A stretch of 64,000 bases of DNA from Yinghuangia sp045039925 (GTDB taxonomy: Bacteria > Actinomycetota > Actinomycetes > Streptomycetales > Streptomycetaceae). Location: the NCBI GenBank assembly GCA_045039925.1, contig CP108400.1, forward strand, positions 9,734,001 through 9,798,000, read 5' to 3'. Position 1 is the stretch's first letter, and each line of letters opens with the position of its first letter. Position numbers and translations under genes: made by a program. Positions 17,200 to 25,305 of the stretch are shown in pieces. The notes beneath the pieces were generated by a model. It was not told the DNA's origin, searched no databases, and was given only the letters and a program-made list of their open reading frames with translations.

Positions 17200-17501
17200 G
17201 CGCCACTCACCTCGACTTGTCGTGCCCGGCCGCGGTGCGCGGTGCCGGGCGGATCCGACCGCTGCCGAGACTGCCGCCGGGCCCTGCTCCCCGGCGCCGT
17301 TCCCGACGCGTTTCCCGAGTCATATTGTCGCGCGGTCACGGGAACGCACCAGGCTTTCGGCCCGCCTCGCGCGGGACGCGTCGCGTCGTGCGCGTGGTGT
17401 CCTGTGCGTTGACGTTGCACGCCGTCATTGCTTGACTGCAACAAGATTCCGAACGAACGGCTCCGCCCGGTGCGGCGCGGGACGGGGAACGGAGGACCGG
17501 T
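17200..17501. other. Divergent intergenic region upstream of the dehydrogenase
   Basis: No gene is apparent. Two TTGAC sequences (near 17410 and 17430) resemble -35 boxes for the dehydrogenase, but neither has a good -10 partner at 16-18 bp. The ribosome site GGAGG is just before 17502. Confidence 0.5.
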
Positions 17502-18545
17502 ATGCGCGTGGTCGTCGGCATCGAAGGGCGTCTGGAGATCCGGGACATCCCGGAGTTGGGGGCGCCGACGGGATCGCAGATCCTGGTCGAGACGGTCGCG
17601 TGCGGGATCTGCGGCAGCGACGTCCACCTGATGGACCATACCGAGGCGTACCTCGGCTGCGCGCGCGACTCGGGCTCGACCGCGATGATCTTCGACCCGG
17701 CGCGCGGCGTGATGCTCGGGCACTGCTTCGTCTTCCGCGTCCTGGCGGCCGGCCCCGACGCGGTCGGGTTCGCGCCGGGCGACCTGGGCGCCGGGCTGGG
17801 CACCGTCACCGGCGCGGACGGGCACACCAGCGTCGTCGGCTTCTCCGACACCTACCCGGGCGGCTACGCCGAGCGCATGCTCCTGTCGACGCCCGGCCTC
17901 GTCGCCCGGCTCCCGGACGGCATGGACCCGCTGCACGCGGTGTTCGTCGAACCGCTGATCGTCGGGGAGATGAGCGTACGCACGGCGGCGATCCCGGACG
18001 GCGCGCCCGCGGTGGTGCTCGGCACCGGGCAGGTCGGCCTCGGCATCGTCGCGGCCCTGCGCAGGCACGGGCGCGGTCCGGTCGTCGCCGCGGAGCCGAC
18101 CGAACTGCGGCGCGCCGCGGCGCTCGCCGCGGGGGCGGACATCGTGGTGGACGTGCACACCCGTAGCTGGCTCGACGGGCTCGCCGAATCCGGCGCGACC
18201 CTGCCGCCGACCGTGTTCGACACGACGGGCATCGCCGGCATGCTGGCCCGGCTCTTCACCGAGGTGCCGCGCCACAGCCACATCGTGGAGGTCAGCGGCC
18301 AGTACGACCCCGACCCGATCCGCACCGGCCTCGCGGTGAAGAAGAACCTCCGCCTGACGTTCTCGGCTTCGGCCGACCCCGCGGCACTGCGTACGGTGCT
18401 GGCCGCCCTCGCGGCACGTGAGGTGGACGTCGAACCGTGGATCACCCGCCGCGTGACCCTCGACGAAGTCCCGGCAGCGTTCGACGACTTGCGTGCTCCG
18501 GACAAGACGATCGGCATCGTGGTCGAGCCGGGCAAGGGGCGGTGA
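17502..18545 (+). CDS. Zinc-type medium-chain alcohol dehydrogenase, atypical
   Basis: 347 residues of the MDR superfamily. The catalytic-zinc loop CGICGSDVH is at 34-42 and the Rossmann nucleotide site GTGQVGLG at about 172-179. Two features are unusual. The normally invariant GHE is GHC in MLGHCF, and the four-cysteine structural-zinc lobe is missing, as in the shorter Zn-ADH subgroup. NAD(P)-dependent oxidation of an alcohol is the family role; the substrate is unknown. ATG 17502 has GGAGGACC upstream. It runs alone, followed by the repeat region in front of the ceramidase gene. Confidence 0.85.
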   Translation: MRVVVGIEGRLEIRDIPELGAPTGSQILVETVACGICGSDVHLMDHTEAYLGCARDSGSTAMIFDPARGVMLGHCFVFRVLAAGPDAVGFAPGDLGAGLGTVTGADGHTSVVGFSDTYPGGYAERMLLSTPGLVARLPDGMDPLHAVFVEPLIVGEMSVRTAAIPDGAPAVVLGTGQVGLGIVAALRRHGRGPVVAAEPTELRRAAALAAGADIVVDVHTRSWLDGLAESGATLPPTVFDTTGIAGMLARLFTEVPRHSHIVEVSGQYDPDPIRTGLAVKKNLRLTFSASADPAALRTVLAALAAREVDVEPWITRRVTLDEVPAAFDDLRAPDKTIGIVVEPGKGR

Positions 18546-18671
18546 CGCCCGCTCGATGACCTGCGGGCGGCCGGCTGCCACAAGATCTGCGGCGGGGCGC
18601 GGCACGGCTTCTTGACAGCCGCCGTCGCCGCCCGGAGCATTCGGCCCGAACCCCCGGTGCGACCGGGAGTC

Positions 18672-18727
18672 CGGCAACGGCAGTCCGGCAACGGCAGTCC
18701 GGCAGCGGCAGTTCGGCAGCGGCAGTT
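18672..18727. repeat. 14-bp direct repeat, four copies
   Basis: Four contiguous copies of CGGCARCGGCAGTY lie in the leader of the ceramidase gene, ending 20 bp before its GTG start. The first two units are CGGCAACGGCAGTC, the last two CGGCAGCGGCAGTT. Confidence 0.9.
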
Positions 18728-18747
18728 CGGCGACGGGGGGACGACGC

Positions 18748-20682
18748 GTGGCCTCGACCGGGACGGGCGGTCTTGTCGGCAGGGGCATCGCCGACATCAC
18801 CGGTGAGATCGCCGAGTGCGGCATGCTCGGCTACGGCATGGCGTTCCAGCAGAGCGCGGGCCTGCACACCCGCCTCAGGGCCCGGGCGTTCGCGTTCTCG
18901 GACGGGACCGAGCGCCTGATGCTCGTGGTGTGCGACCTGCCGCTGATGTTCGCCGGCGTCGTGCGCGCGGTGCTGGCCCGGCTGCCCCGCGGCTACACCG
19001 AGTCCAACGTGATGCTCACCGCGACCCACACGCACTGCGGCCCCGGCGGATACGCCCACCACGCCCTCTACAACGGCAACACCGGCGGCTTCCGGCCGAA
19101 GACGTTCGCCGCCGTCGTGGACGGCATCGTCGAGGCGGCGCTCGCCGCGCACGACGATCTGGCCCCTGCCATGCTCCGGCTCGCGCACGGGCGCCTGGAG
19201 AACGCCAGCGCCAACCGCGCCCGCCGCGCGTTCGACCGCAATCCGGCTGCCGACCGCGCGCTCTTCCCGGACGCCGTGGACCCGCAGACGACCCTGCTGT
19301 CGGTCGAACGCGACGGCCGGCTCGTCGGCGCGGTGAACTGGTTCGCCGTCCACAACACGAGCATGACCAACCCCAACCGGCTGGTCAGCGGGGACAACAA
19401 GGGCTACGCCGGATACCACTGGGAGCGCCTGGTCGGCGGCTGCGACTATCTGGCCGACGCCCCGCAGGAGTTGATCACGGCGTTCGCGCAGACCAACGCC
19501 GGCGACATGTCGCCGAACCTGAACCTGCGGCCCGGGAGCGGGCCGACCGAGGACATGGCGGAGAACACCCGGATCATCGGGACGCGGCAGGCCGACGCCG
19601 CGGCCGCGCTGGCGGCGAAGGGCGAGGGCACGCCGTTCGACCTCGTGCTCGACCACCGCATCACGCACGTCGACCTGTCCGACGTACGGGTCCTGCCCGC
19701 GTTCACCGGGGACGGGCGGTTCCACCGCACGTCGGGGCCGACCGGCGGAGCGACGTCGCTCGCGGGGGCGATCCCGGACGGGCCGACGTACTTCAAGGGC
19801 TTCGGTGCGGAGCGCAACCGCGTTCTGACCGCGCTGTCGCGCGGGGTCGCGTACCGGCTGTCGCGTCGGCTGCGCGACTCCCAGGCGCCGAAGCCCATGG
19901 TGGTCCCCGCGAGCGTGAACCGGGTGCTGCCTCTCGTCCAGCGGCGCCTGCCGGTGCAGTTGCTGCGGATCGGGCCGCTGTACCTGATCGGGCTGCCGTT
20001 CGAGGTGACCGTCAACGCTGGCCTGCGGCTGCGCCGCACGGTCGCGCCGATCCTGGGCGTCGACCGGGAGAACGTCCTCGTCGCGGGCTACAGCAACGCC
20101 TACGGGCACTACACCACGACGCCCGAGGAGTACGACGCGCAGATGTACGAGGGCGGCAGCACGCTGTTCGGCCGCTGGCAGCTCCCGGCGCTCCAGCAGA
20201 TCGCGGCGGGCCTGGCCGAGGCCATGCGCGACGGCCGCCCGGTGGAGCGCGGGGAGCCCGAACCCGACCTCGCGGGACGGCGGTTCAACCGGGACGCCGC
20301 GGCGCCCGCGCCGGTGTTCGCCCCGCCGGACCGGGTGTTCGGCCAACCGTTGTCGCTGAGCCGGGACGGGAGCGTCGTCGCGGCCGAGTTCGTGGCCGGG
20401 CATCCGAGCACGGAACTGCGGCGCGGCGGAACGTACTTGGTGGTGGAGCGCGAGACCGCGGGCGGCGCGTGGATGCGGGTCGCCGACGACGGCGACTGGG
20501 CGACGCGGCTGCACTGGACGCGCGGGACCGGCTCTCGGGCGCGGTACGCGGTGGCCCGCGTCGCGTGGGACACCGCGGGTGCCGCGGCGGGGCGCTATCG
20601 GCTGCGGTTCCACGGGGACACCGCGGACGGGCCGTTCACGGGCGTCTCGGAGGAGTTCGGCGTCACCGGACAACCCGGATAA
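18748..20682 (+). CDS. Neutral/alkaline ceramidase family protein
   Basis: 644 residues, close to bacterial neutral ceramidase (EC 3.5.1.23), which hydrolyses N-acyl-sphingosine. The zinc site THTHCGPGG places H94 and H96. SGDNKGYAGY and the NAGDMSPNLNL block with S255 match the catalytic region. The C-terminal ~150 residues form the Ig-like domain of the family (ending RLRFHGDTADG). Unlike the secreted enzymes it has no visible signal peptide, and the ceramidase homology starts near residue 10. GTG 18748 has a G-rich stretch upstream. The gene is monocistronic, with a terminator at 20713-20747. Confidence 0.9.
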   Translation: MASTGTGGLVGRGIADITGEIAECGMLGYGMAFQQSAGLHTRLRARAFAFSDGTERLMLVVCDLPLMFAGVVRAVLARLPRGYTESNVMLTATHTHCGPGGYAHHALYNGNTGGFRPKTFAAVVDGIVEAALAAHDDLAPAMLRLAHGRLENASANRARRAFDRNPAADRALFPDAVDPQTTLLSVERDGRLVGAVNWFAVHNTSMTNPNRLVSGDNKGYAGYHWERLVGGCDYLADAPQELITAFAQTNAGDMSPNLNLRPGSGPTEDMAENTRIIGTRQADAAAALAAKGEGTPFDLVLDHRITHVDLSDVRVLPAFTGDGRFHRTSGPTGGATSLAGAIPDGPTYFKGFGAERNRVLTALSRGVAYRLSRRLRDSQAPKPMVVPASVNRVLPLVQRRLPVQLLRIGPLYLIGLPFEVTVNAGLRLRRTVAPILGVDRENVLVAGYSNAYGHYTTTPEEYDAQMYEGGSTLFGRWQLPALQQIAAGLAEAMRDGRPVERGEPEPDLAGRRFNRDAAAPAPVFAPPDRVFGQPLSLSRDGSVVAAEFVAGHPSTELRRGGTYLVVERETAGGAWMRVADDGDWATRLHWTRGTGSRARYAVARVAWDTAGAAAGRYRLRFHGDTADGPFTGVSEEFGVTGQPG

Positions 20683-20712
20683 CGCGGCGAAGGGGCGACG
20701 GGCCGGGACGCC

Positions 20713-20747
20713 GTCGGCCCGGCCGGGATGATCCCGACCGGGCCGAC
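20713..20747. terminator. Bidirectional terminator
   Basis: A 17-bp stem with one G-T mismatch (GTCGGCCCGG... against its complement) sits midway between the convergent ceramidase and sortase-substrate genes, 30 bp after one stop and 68 bp after the other. Confidence 0.8.
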
Positions 20748-20814
20748 GCGGTGTTGCGGAGGCGGCGCGCCGTGCGCACCTACCGCCGGTTCACCGAGTG
20801 CCGTTGCCGTGGGC

Positions 20815-21717
20815 TCAGGCGGGCGTACCACCGTTGTTGCGGCGGCGGTTCCAGACCAGGACGCCTGCTCCGCCGACGAGCAGGACGCCGGCGGACACGC
20901 CGATCATGACGGGGGCGTTGCTGTCACCGCCGGTGTCCGCGAGGGCGGGCGGCGCGGTGTCGGTCACCGGGGGAACCTCGGGCTTGCCCACCGGCGCCTC
21001 GGTGTCCGTCGAGGTCGGCACCGGAGCGGTCGACGTCGGCGGCTTGCTGGTCGACGTGCTCGGCGAAGCGCTCGTGGACGTCGGGGGCTTGCTCGTCTCG
21101 GCCGGCGGCGTGGTGCCCGTCGGCGGCTTGGTCGGCGGGGTCGTGGTGGCGGGCGGAGTGGTCGCCGGCGGGGTCGTCGCGGGCGGGGTGGTCGGCGGCG
21201 TCTCGCACTTCTTGCCGCCGTTCCAGGCGGTGATCAGGTCCTTGGGGAACGCCGCGTTGGGGTAGTGCGGCAGGGGGAACGGGCCGCTGCCGTCGTACTT
21301 GTTGCCGTTGCCGTAGAGGTCGACCTGGCCGTAGCACTCGGGCGCGTACTTGGAGACGTCGAGCGTCGCCTGCTTGTTCTCCTTGCTCAGCTTCGTCGTG
21401 TCCCAGCCGAGGAAGGCCTGGGTGCCGGACTTGGACCAGGTCGGCCCTTCGGCGGAGTAGGAGGCGAGCGACACCGCGTACTGGCAGGAGTTCTTGATCT
21501 CGTCCTTCAGACGGACCTGGATCTTGGTGACCAGGGCCTCGTCCATACGGCCCTTGGTGGTCCAGGTGTTGCCGCCGTCGAGCGAGTACTCGACGACGCC
21601 GGTCTTGCAGTGTTCGCCGGTCGCGTAGGCGGGGGCGGTCGCCACGACCGGCAGGCCGAGTGCGACGGCTCCGACGCCGGCCGCGCTCGCTATGTAGTTT
21701 TTGGTGCTGCGTCGCAC
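20815..21717 (-). CDS. Sortase-anchored surface protein (LAxTG-type sorting signal)
   Basis: 300 residues. A signal peptide (1-31) has cleavage near APAYA-TG. A folded domain (35-171) contains four cysteines (37, 78, 128, 171) that could form two disulfides. A 75-residue Thr/Pro wall-spanning stalk follows (172-258), then LADTG at 259-263, a hydrophobic helix (270-288) and an Arg-rich tail. LAxTG is the signal used by class E sortases of high-GC actinobacteria. The GTG start has GGAG upstream. It should be covalently linked to peptidoglycan; binding partner unknown. The promoter lies at 21826-21853. Confidence 0.9.
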   Translation of the reverse strand: MRRSTKNYIASAAGVGAVALGLPVVATAPAYATGEHCKTGVVEYSLDGGNTWTTKGRMDEALVTKIQVRLKDEIKNSCQYAVSLASYSAEGPTWSKSGTQAFLGWDTTKLSKENKQATLDVSKYAPECYGQVDLYGNGNKYDGSGPFPLPHYPNAAFPKDLITAWNGGKKCETPPTTPPATTPPATTPPATTTPPTKPPTGTTPPAETSKPPTSTSASPSTSTSKPPTSTAPVPTSTDTEAPVGKPEVPPVTDTAPPALADTGGDSNAPVMIGVSAGVLLVGGAGVLVWNRRRNNGGTPA

Positions 21718-22028
21718 AGGACACTCCGGTGATCGGCGGGCGCTGGGGGATGAGCGAACGCCGCACCGGTGCGGGTCCGGGGGGTGGCAACGTGGCCGGA
21801 AACGGCCATCCGCTCAGCGCACCGGATTATTCCGTGTCACAGGAGCATCGCAAGTCCCATACGCCGCATTGCGGAAACTGGACGAATACCTGCGAGGTTG
21901 AAGGTGATTCGTCCCGTCACCGCACGTCCGCGCACCGCGTTGCGAGGACGGTGACACGGGGCCGCCTTGCCGTCTCGTGCAGTCTCGTGTCGTTGTTGTC
22001 GCGACCCGGCCGATCTATGGTGTTCGCT
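21718..22028. other. Divergent intergenic region
   Basis: No gene is seen. The region holds the readable promoter for the sortase substrate (21826-21853) and its ~100-nt leader. The right part (21880-22020) is AT-richer and should contain the promoter of the small HTH gene, but no clear boxes were found. Confidence 0.55.
21826..21853 (-). promoter_or_regulatory. Predicted sigma-70-type promoter of the sortase substrate gene
   Basis: On the minus strand: -35 TTGCGA (21853-21848), 16-bp spacer, -10 AATAAT (21831-21826, five of six consensus bases). It predicts a leader of about 100 nt before the GTG at 21717. Confidence 0.5.
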
Positions 22029-22424
22029 ATGCCCGGCACACCCTTCATGTCCGTCCTCTCGGAGGACGAGATCGCCGCGGTGGCGCATGCGGCCGTTGCC
22101 GACCTGGCGCACCGCCTGACCCGGTCCGCGTTCCGGGATCCCCGGGATCCGGACGCCCCGCGCGACGAGGCGGTCCGGCGTGACGCCCTCGCCGAACTCC
22201 GCGTCCTGATGCACATTCAGCGCGCCGTCGAGGAGCACATGCAGGCCGCCGCCGCATTGGCCGCCGACGCGGGTGCGGGGTACCCGCAGTTGGGCAATGC
22301 GTGCCGCATCACGAGACAGGGGGCGCGCAGGCGTTGGCCGGGCATCCTCTCCGACGCGGCCGGGCACCACCTGGCCCCGCACCTGCCGCAGGGGCCGCCC
22401 GGCGCGCAGGACCGCACCCGTTGA
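22029..22424 (+). CDS. Small protein with C-terminal helix-turn-helix
   Basis: 131 residues. The N-terminal two-thirds are helical (EDEIAAVAHAAVADLAHRL, then a basic/acidic charged region). The C-terminal part AGYPQLGNACRITRQGARRRWPG resembles the HTH of small streptomycete proteins that carry the pattern 'W..IG...GITRQ.AR.RW'. No ribosome site is obvious at 22029 or at the in-frame ATG at 22017. It probably binds DNA; no function is known. It lies 68 bp upstream of the cupin gene on the same strand and may be co-transcribed. Confidence 0.6.
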   Translation: MPGTPFMSVLSEDEIAAVAHAAVADLAHRLTRSAFRDPRDPDAPRDEAVRRDALAELRVLMHIQRAVEEHMQAAAALAADAGAGYPQLGNACRITRQGARRRWPGILSDAAGHHLAPHLPQGPPGAQDRTR

Positions 22425-22491
22425 ACCGGCGCGTGCGCGGCGGTCCTAGAGTCGGGCGCGGGGGCGGCGTGGAGAGACGAGGGGCGTTCCG

Positions 22492-22950
22492 GTGATACCC
22501 GAAGCTGTGCATGTGGGCGTGGAAGACGTCCCGTGGGTCGAGAACCTCGCATACCCGGGGACCATGATGCGGCTGCTGCGTGCGGACCTGGCGGAGGGCA
22601 CGTACGTCATGGCCGGGCGCCTGCCCGCCGGCCTGGAGGTGGGCACCCACCGCCACATCGGCGCCGTGCACATGTTCACGCTGTCCGGGGCGTGGGGCTA
22701 CCGCGAGCACGGCTTCGTGAACCGCGCGGGCTCCTACCTGTACGAGCCGCCGGGCTCGACGCACACGCTCTTCGTGCCGGCCGACAACGCCGAGGTCACC
22801 GAGACGCTGACGATCGTGCACGGCATCACCGAATACCTGGACGCAGACGGCAACGTCGTCGCGGTCTCCGACGCCGCCGCGAACCTGCGCGCCTACTATG
22901 AGAGTTGCGAGGCGGCGGGACTGCCCCGGCCGACCGGCGTCCTGCTGTAG
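22492..22950 (+). CDS. Cupin-fold protein (2,4'-dihydroxyacetophenone dioxygenase-like)
   Basis: 152 residues forming a single cupin. The first motif GTHRHIGAVHMFTLSG gives metal ligands H53 and H55, and the second motif YLYEPPGSTHTL gives H91. This matches the ChrR/DAD-like cupins that bind Fe or Zn; some cleave 2,4'-dihydroxyacetophenone, most are untested. GTG 22492 has GAGGGG upstream. The stop codon merges into the 15-bp repeat at 22950-23009, which separates it from the convergent transporter gene. Confidence 0.82.
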   Translation: MIPEAVHVGVEDVPWVENLAYPGTMMRLLRADLAEGTYVMAGRLPAGLEVGTHRHIGAVHMFTLSGAWGYREHGFVNRAGSYLYEPPGSTHTLFVPADNAEVTETLTIVHGITEYLDADGNVVAVSDAAANLRAYYESCEAAGLPRPTGVLL

Positions 22951-23009
22951 GCGGTCGTCCGGAAGGCGGTGGTCCGGAAGGCGGTGGTCCGGAAGGCGGT
23001 GGTCCGGAA
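22950..23009. repeat. 15-bp tandem repeat, four copies
   Basis: Four contiguous copies of GGCGGTSGTCCGGAA lie between the convergent cupin and CynX genes; the first base is the last base of the cupin stop codon. Because the period is a multiple of three, every frame across it is open, but no gene uses it. Confidence 0.92.
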
Positions 23010-23023
23010 AGCCTCGGCCGCCC

Positions 23024-24481
23024 TCACGCGGTCGTGACCGGGCGGAGCTCGTCCTCGATCTGGCGATTGCGGCCCGCGCGAATGCCGAAGAGCATCTGGG
23101 GGACCATCAGGGCCGCCATGAGGGCGATCGGGAGGTCCCACGAATCGGTGTGCTGGTAGAGCACGCCGACCAGCAGTGGGCCGGGGATCGAGATGAGGTA
23201 GCCGACGCTCTGCGCGAACGCCGACAGCCCGACCATGCCGGCCGCCGAGCGCGCCCGGAGGCCGATCATCGTGATCGCCAGCGGGAACGCGCAGTTGGAT
23301 ATGCCGAGCAGGACCGCCCAGACCCAGGCGCCGCCCGCGGGTGCGAAGTAGAGCCCTGCGTACCCCGCGAGCCCGAACGCCCCCAGGGCCGCCACCAGAA
23401 CTCCCTGGTGGGGCAGGCGGCTTGCCAGGCGCGGGATGACGAACGCGAGCGGTACGCCCATGACCATCGTGACCGCGAGCAGCACGCCGGCCTGGCCGGC
23501 CGAGACTCCGGCGTCCCGGAAGATCTGCGGCATCCAGCCCATCGTGATGTACGCGGCGGTGGCCTGGAAGCCGAAGTAGCAGGCGAGGGCCCACGCGGTG
23601 CGGCTGCGTACGACACCGGGAGCCCGCTCGGCGGGTGCCGCCTCGGAGGGTGCCGCGGCAGGCGCGGCGGATTCGCGGCGGTCGCGCCGGGACGCGCGCA
23701 CCACGGGCACCCACGGCACCACCGCGACGGCGGCGAGCACCGCCCAGACGCCCAGGCCCGCGCGCCAACTGCCGCCCAGCACATCGGTCATGGGCACCGT
23801 CGCGGCGGCGGCCACCGAGGTGCCGATGGCCAGGGCCATCGAGTACAGGCCCGTCATGCTGCCGACGCGGTCCGGGAACCAGCGCTTGACGATCACCGGA
23901 AGCAGGACGTTGGTGAGCGCGATGCCCGCGAGCGACAGGGCGCTCGCGGCGAGGAAGGCGAAAGTGCCGCCCGCGAACGGGCGGATCACCATTCCGGCGG
24001 TGACGGCGACCATGCCCGCGCAGACCACCGCGGCGGGGCCGAAACGGCGGGCGAGGCGCGGCGCGGTGATGCCGAATACCGCGAAGCACAGCGGCGGCAC
24101 CGAGGTCAGCACGCCCGCGACCGTCCCGCTCATGCCCAGCCCGTCGCGGGTCTCCTCGAGGAGCGCGCCCAGGCTGGTGATCGCGGGCCGCAGGTTCAGG
24201 GCCGCGAGCACGATGCCGACGACGAGGACCGGGGCGAACCAGCCGGGGAGCGGCGGGGCCTCCGGCGCGCGGGAGGCCCCGGGCGGTTGCGCGGCCCGTG
24301 CGCCGCCCTGGTGCGGGAGGGCGGCGGCGACGGCTGAGGGTCCGCGGTCGGTGTCCTGGGGGTCTGCCGGAGCGTGGCCGGTGCGTGTGCTCTCGGGCCG
24401 GTCGGGCCGGTCGGGCCGGTCCAGCGCCCGTGCGTCCGGCTCCTGGGCGCGGCGCGGCGACGGGCTCTCGTGGTGGGACAT
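23024..24481 (-). CDS. CynX/NimT-family MFS transporter
   Basis: 485 residues. An ~80-residue hydrophilic Pro/Asp/Arg-rich N-terminus precedes 12 membrane helices; the family opening VVGIVLAALNLRPAITSLGALLEE is clear, and a charged loop separates the two six-helix halves. CynX-type permeases move small anions or drugs such as cyanate or nitroimidazole; the substrate here is unknown. The ATG at 24481 lies 7 nt after a TATGAT -10 box, with GGGAG in between. It is divergent from the GntR gene and shares the operator at 24496-24510. Confidence 0.85.
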   Translation of the reverse strand: MSHHESPSPRRAQEPDARALDRPDRPDRPESTRTGHAPADPQDTDRGPSAVAAALPHQGGARAAQPPGASRAPEAPPLPGWFAPVLVVGIVLAALNLRPAITSLGALLEETRDGLGMSGTVAGVLTSVPPLCFAVFGITAPRLARRFGPAAVVCAGMVAVTAGMVIRPFAGGTFAFLAASALSLAGIALTNVLLPVIVKRWFPDRVGSMTGLYSMALAIGTSVAAAATVPMTDVLGGSWRAGLGVWAVLAAVAVVPWVPVVRASRRDRRESAAPAAAPSEAAPAERAPGVVRSRTAWALACYFGFQATAAYITMGWMPQIFRDAGVSAGQAGVLLAVTMVMGVPLAFVIPRLASRLPHQGVLVAALGAFGLAGYAGLYFAPAGGAWVWAVLLGISNCAFPLAITMIGLRARSAAGMVGLSAFAQSVGYLISIPGPLLVGVLYQHTDSWDLPIALMAALMVPQMLFGIRAGRNRQIEDELRPVTTA

Positions 24482-24488
24482 GACTCCC

Positions 24489-24510
24489 ATCATAGAATCA
24501 TGGGATGATT
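24489..24510 (-). promoter_or_regulatory. CynX -10 box and GntR operator
   Basis: TATGAT (24494-24489 on the minus strand) precedes the transporter ATG by 7 nt. The perfect dyad AATCAT-GGG-ATGATT at 24496-24510 sits just upstream, in what would be the promoter spacer. A GntR dimer there would block the transporter promoter. Confidence 0.5.
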
Positions 24511-24560
24511 GGCTGTCCAGTTGGCCCCGGCTTGCTCCGGTGCCGCACCGAAGGAGTGGC

Positions 24561-25220
24561 ATGCCCCTGACCTCGCCGCGACGCGCGGCCCTCTCCGACC
24601 AGGTGGCGGCGCAGCTGCGAGCACAGATCACGTCGGGCGAGTGGCCCGTCGGTTCGCGCATCCCGACCGAGCCGGAGCTCGTCGAGCAGCTCGGCGTCGC
24701 GCGCAACACGGTCCGCGAGGCGGTCCGGGCCCTCGCGCACACGGGGCTCCTGGACATCCGCCAGGGGTCGGGCACCTACGTGCTCGCCACCAGCGAGCTG
24801 TCCGGCGTCATGCACCGGCGGTTCGCGGACGCCGAGCCGCGCCACGTCGCCGAGGTGCGCTCCACGCTGGAGTCGACGGCGGCCCGGCTGGCCGCGACCC
24901 GGCGTACCGCCAAGGACCTGAGGCAGTTGGACACCTGGCTGGCCCGCCGGGCCGCCGCGTGGTCGTCGGGCGACGCCGAGGCCTTCGTCACCGCCGACGC
25001 GAGCCTGCACATGGCCGTCGTCGCCGCGGCCCACAACGACGTCCTCACCGAGCTGTACGCCGACCTCGGCGCCCTCCTCCGGGACTGGCTGCGCGACGAC
25101 GTGGGCACGGACCTGACGCCCGAGGAACCGATGGACCACACGCGCCTGGTCGAGGCGATCCGCGCCGGGGACGCGGAGTGCGCGGCGGCGGAGGCGGCGG
25201 CGTACCCCTCCCACTGCTGA
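24561..25220 (+). CDS. GntR-family (FCD/FadR-type) regulator
   Basis: 219 residues. The winged helix spans 5-75 (ALSDQVAAQLRAQITSGEWPVGSRIPTEPELVEQLGV, then the NTVREAVRALAHTGLL recognition helix and RQGSGTYV wing). The FCD effector domain covers 90-215, with helical metal-ligand candidates in SLHMAVVAAAHN and DHTRLVEAI. The ATG at 24561 follows AAGGAG. It is divergent from the CynX transporter, the usual arrangement for a repressor that senses the transported compound. The C-terminus (AAYPSHC) is slightly short for the family. Confidence 0.88.
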   Translation: MPLTSPRRAALSDQVAAQLRAQITSGEWPVGSRIPTEPELVEQLGVARNTVREAVRALAHTGLLDIRQGSGTYVLATSELSGVMHRRFADAEPRHVAEVRSTLESTAARLAATRRTAKDLRQLDTWLARRAAAWSSGDAEAFVTADASLHMAVVAAAHNDVLTELYADLGALLRDWLRDDVGTDLTPEEPMDHTRLVEAIRAGDAECAAAEAAAYPSHC

Positions 25221-25239
25221 CACGACTGCCGACGCGTGG

Positions 25240-25270
25240 CCCCCGCCGTCCGGGGGGCCGACGGCGGGGG
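25240..25270. terminator. Hairpin between convergent gntR and khtU
   Basis: An 11-bp perfect stem CCCCCGCCGTC with complement and a 9-nt loop lies 20 bp after the gntR stop and 36 bp from the khtU stop. Confidence 0.7.
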
Positions 25271-25305
25271 TGTTGGCGGGCGGCCGCCGGGTCGGCCGCG
25301 GGGGG

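Noticed and set aside
18612..18641. TTGACA as -35 box of the ceramidase gene
   Set aside because: A perfect -35 exists, but the hexamer 18 bp downstream (AGCATT) is a poor -10, and no better partner is found.
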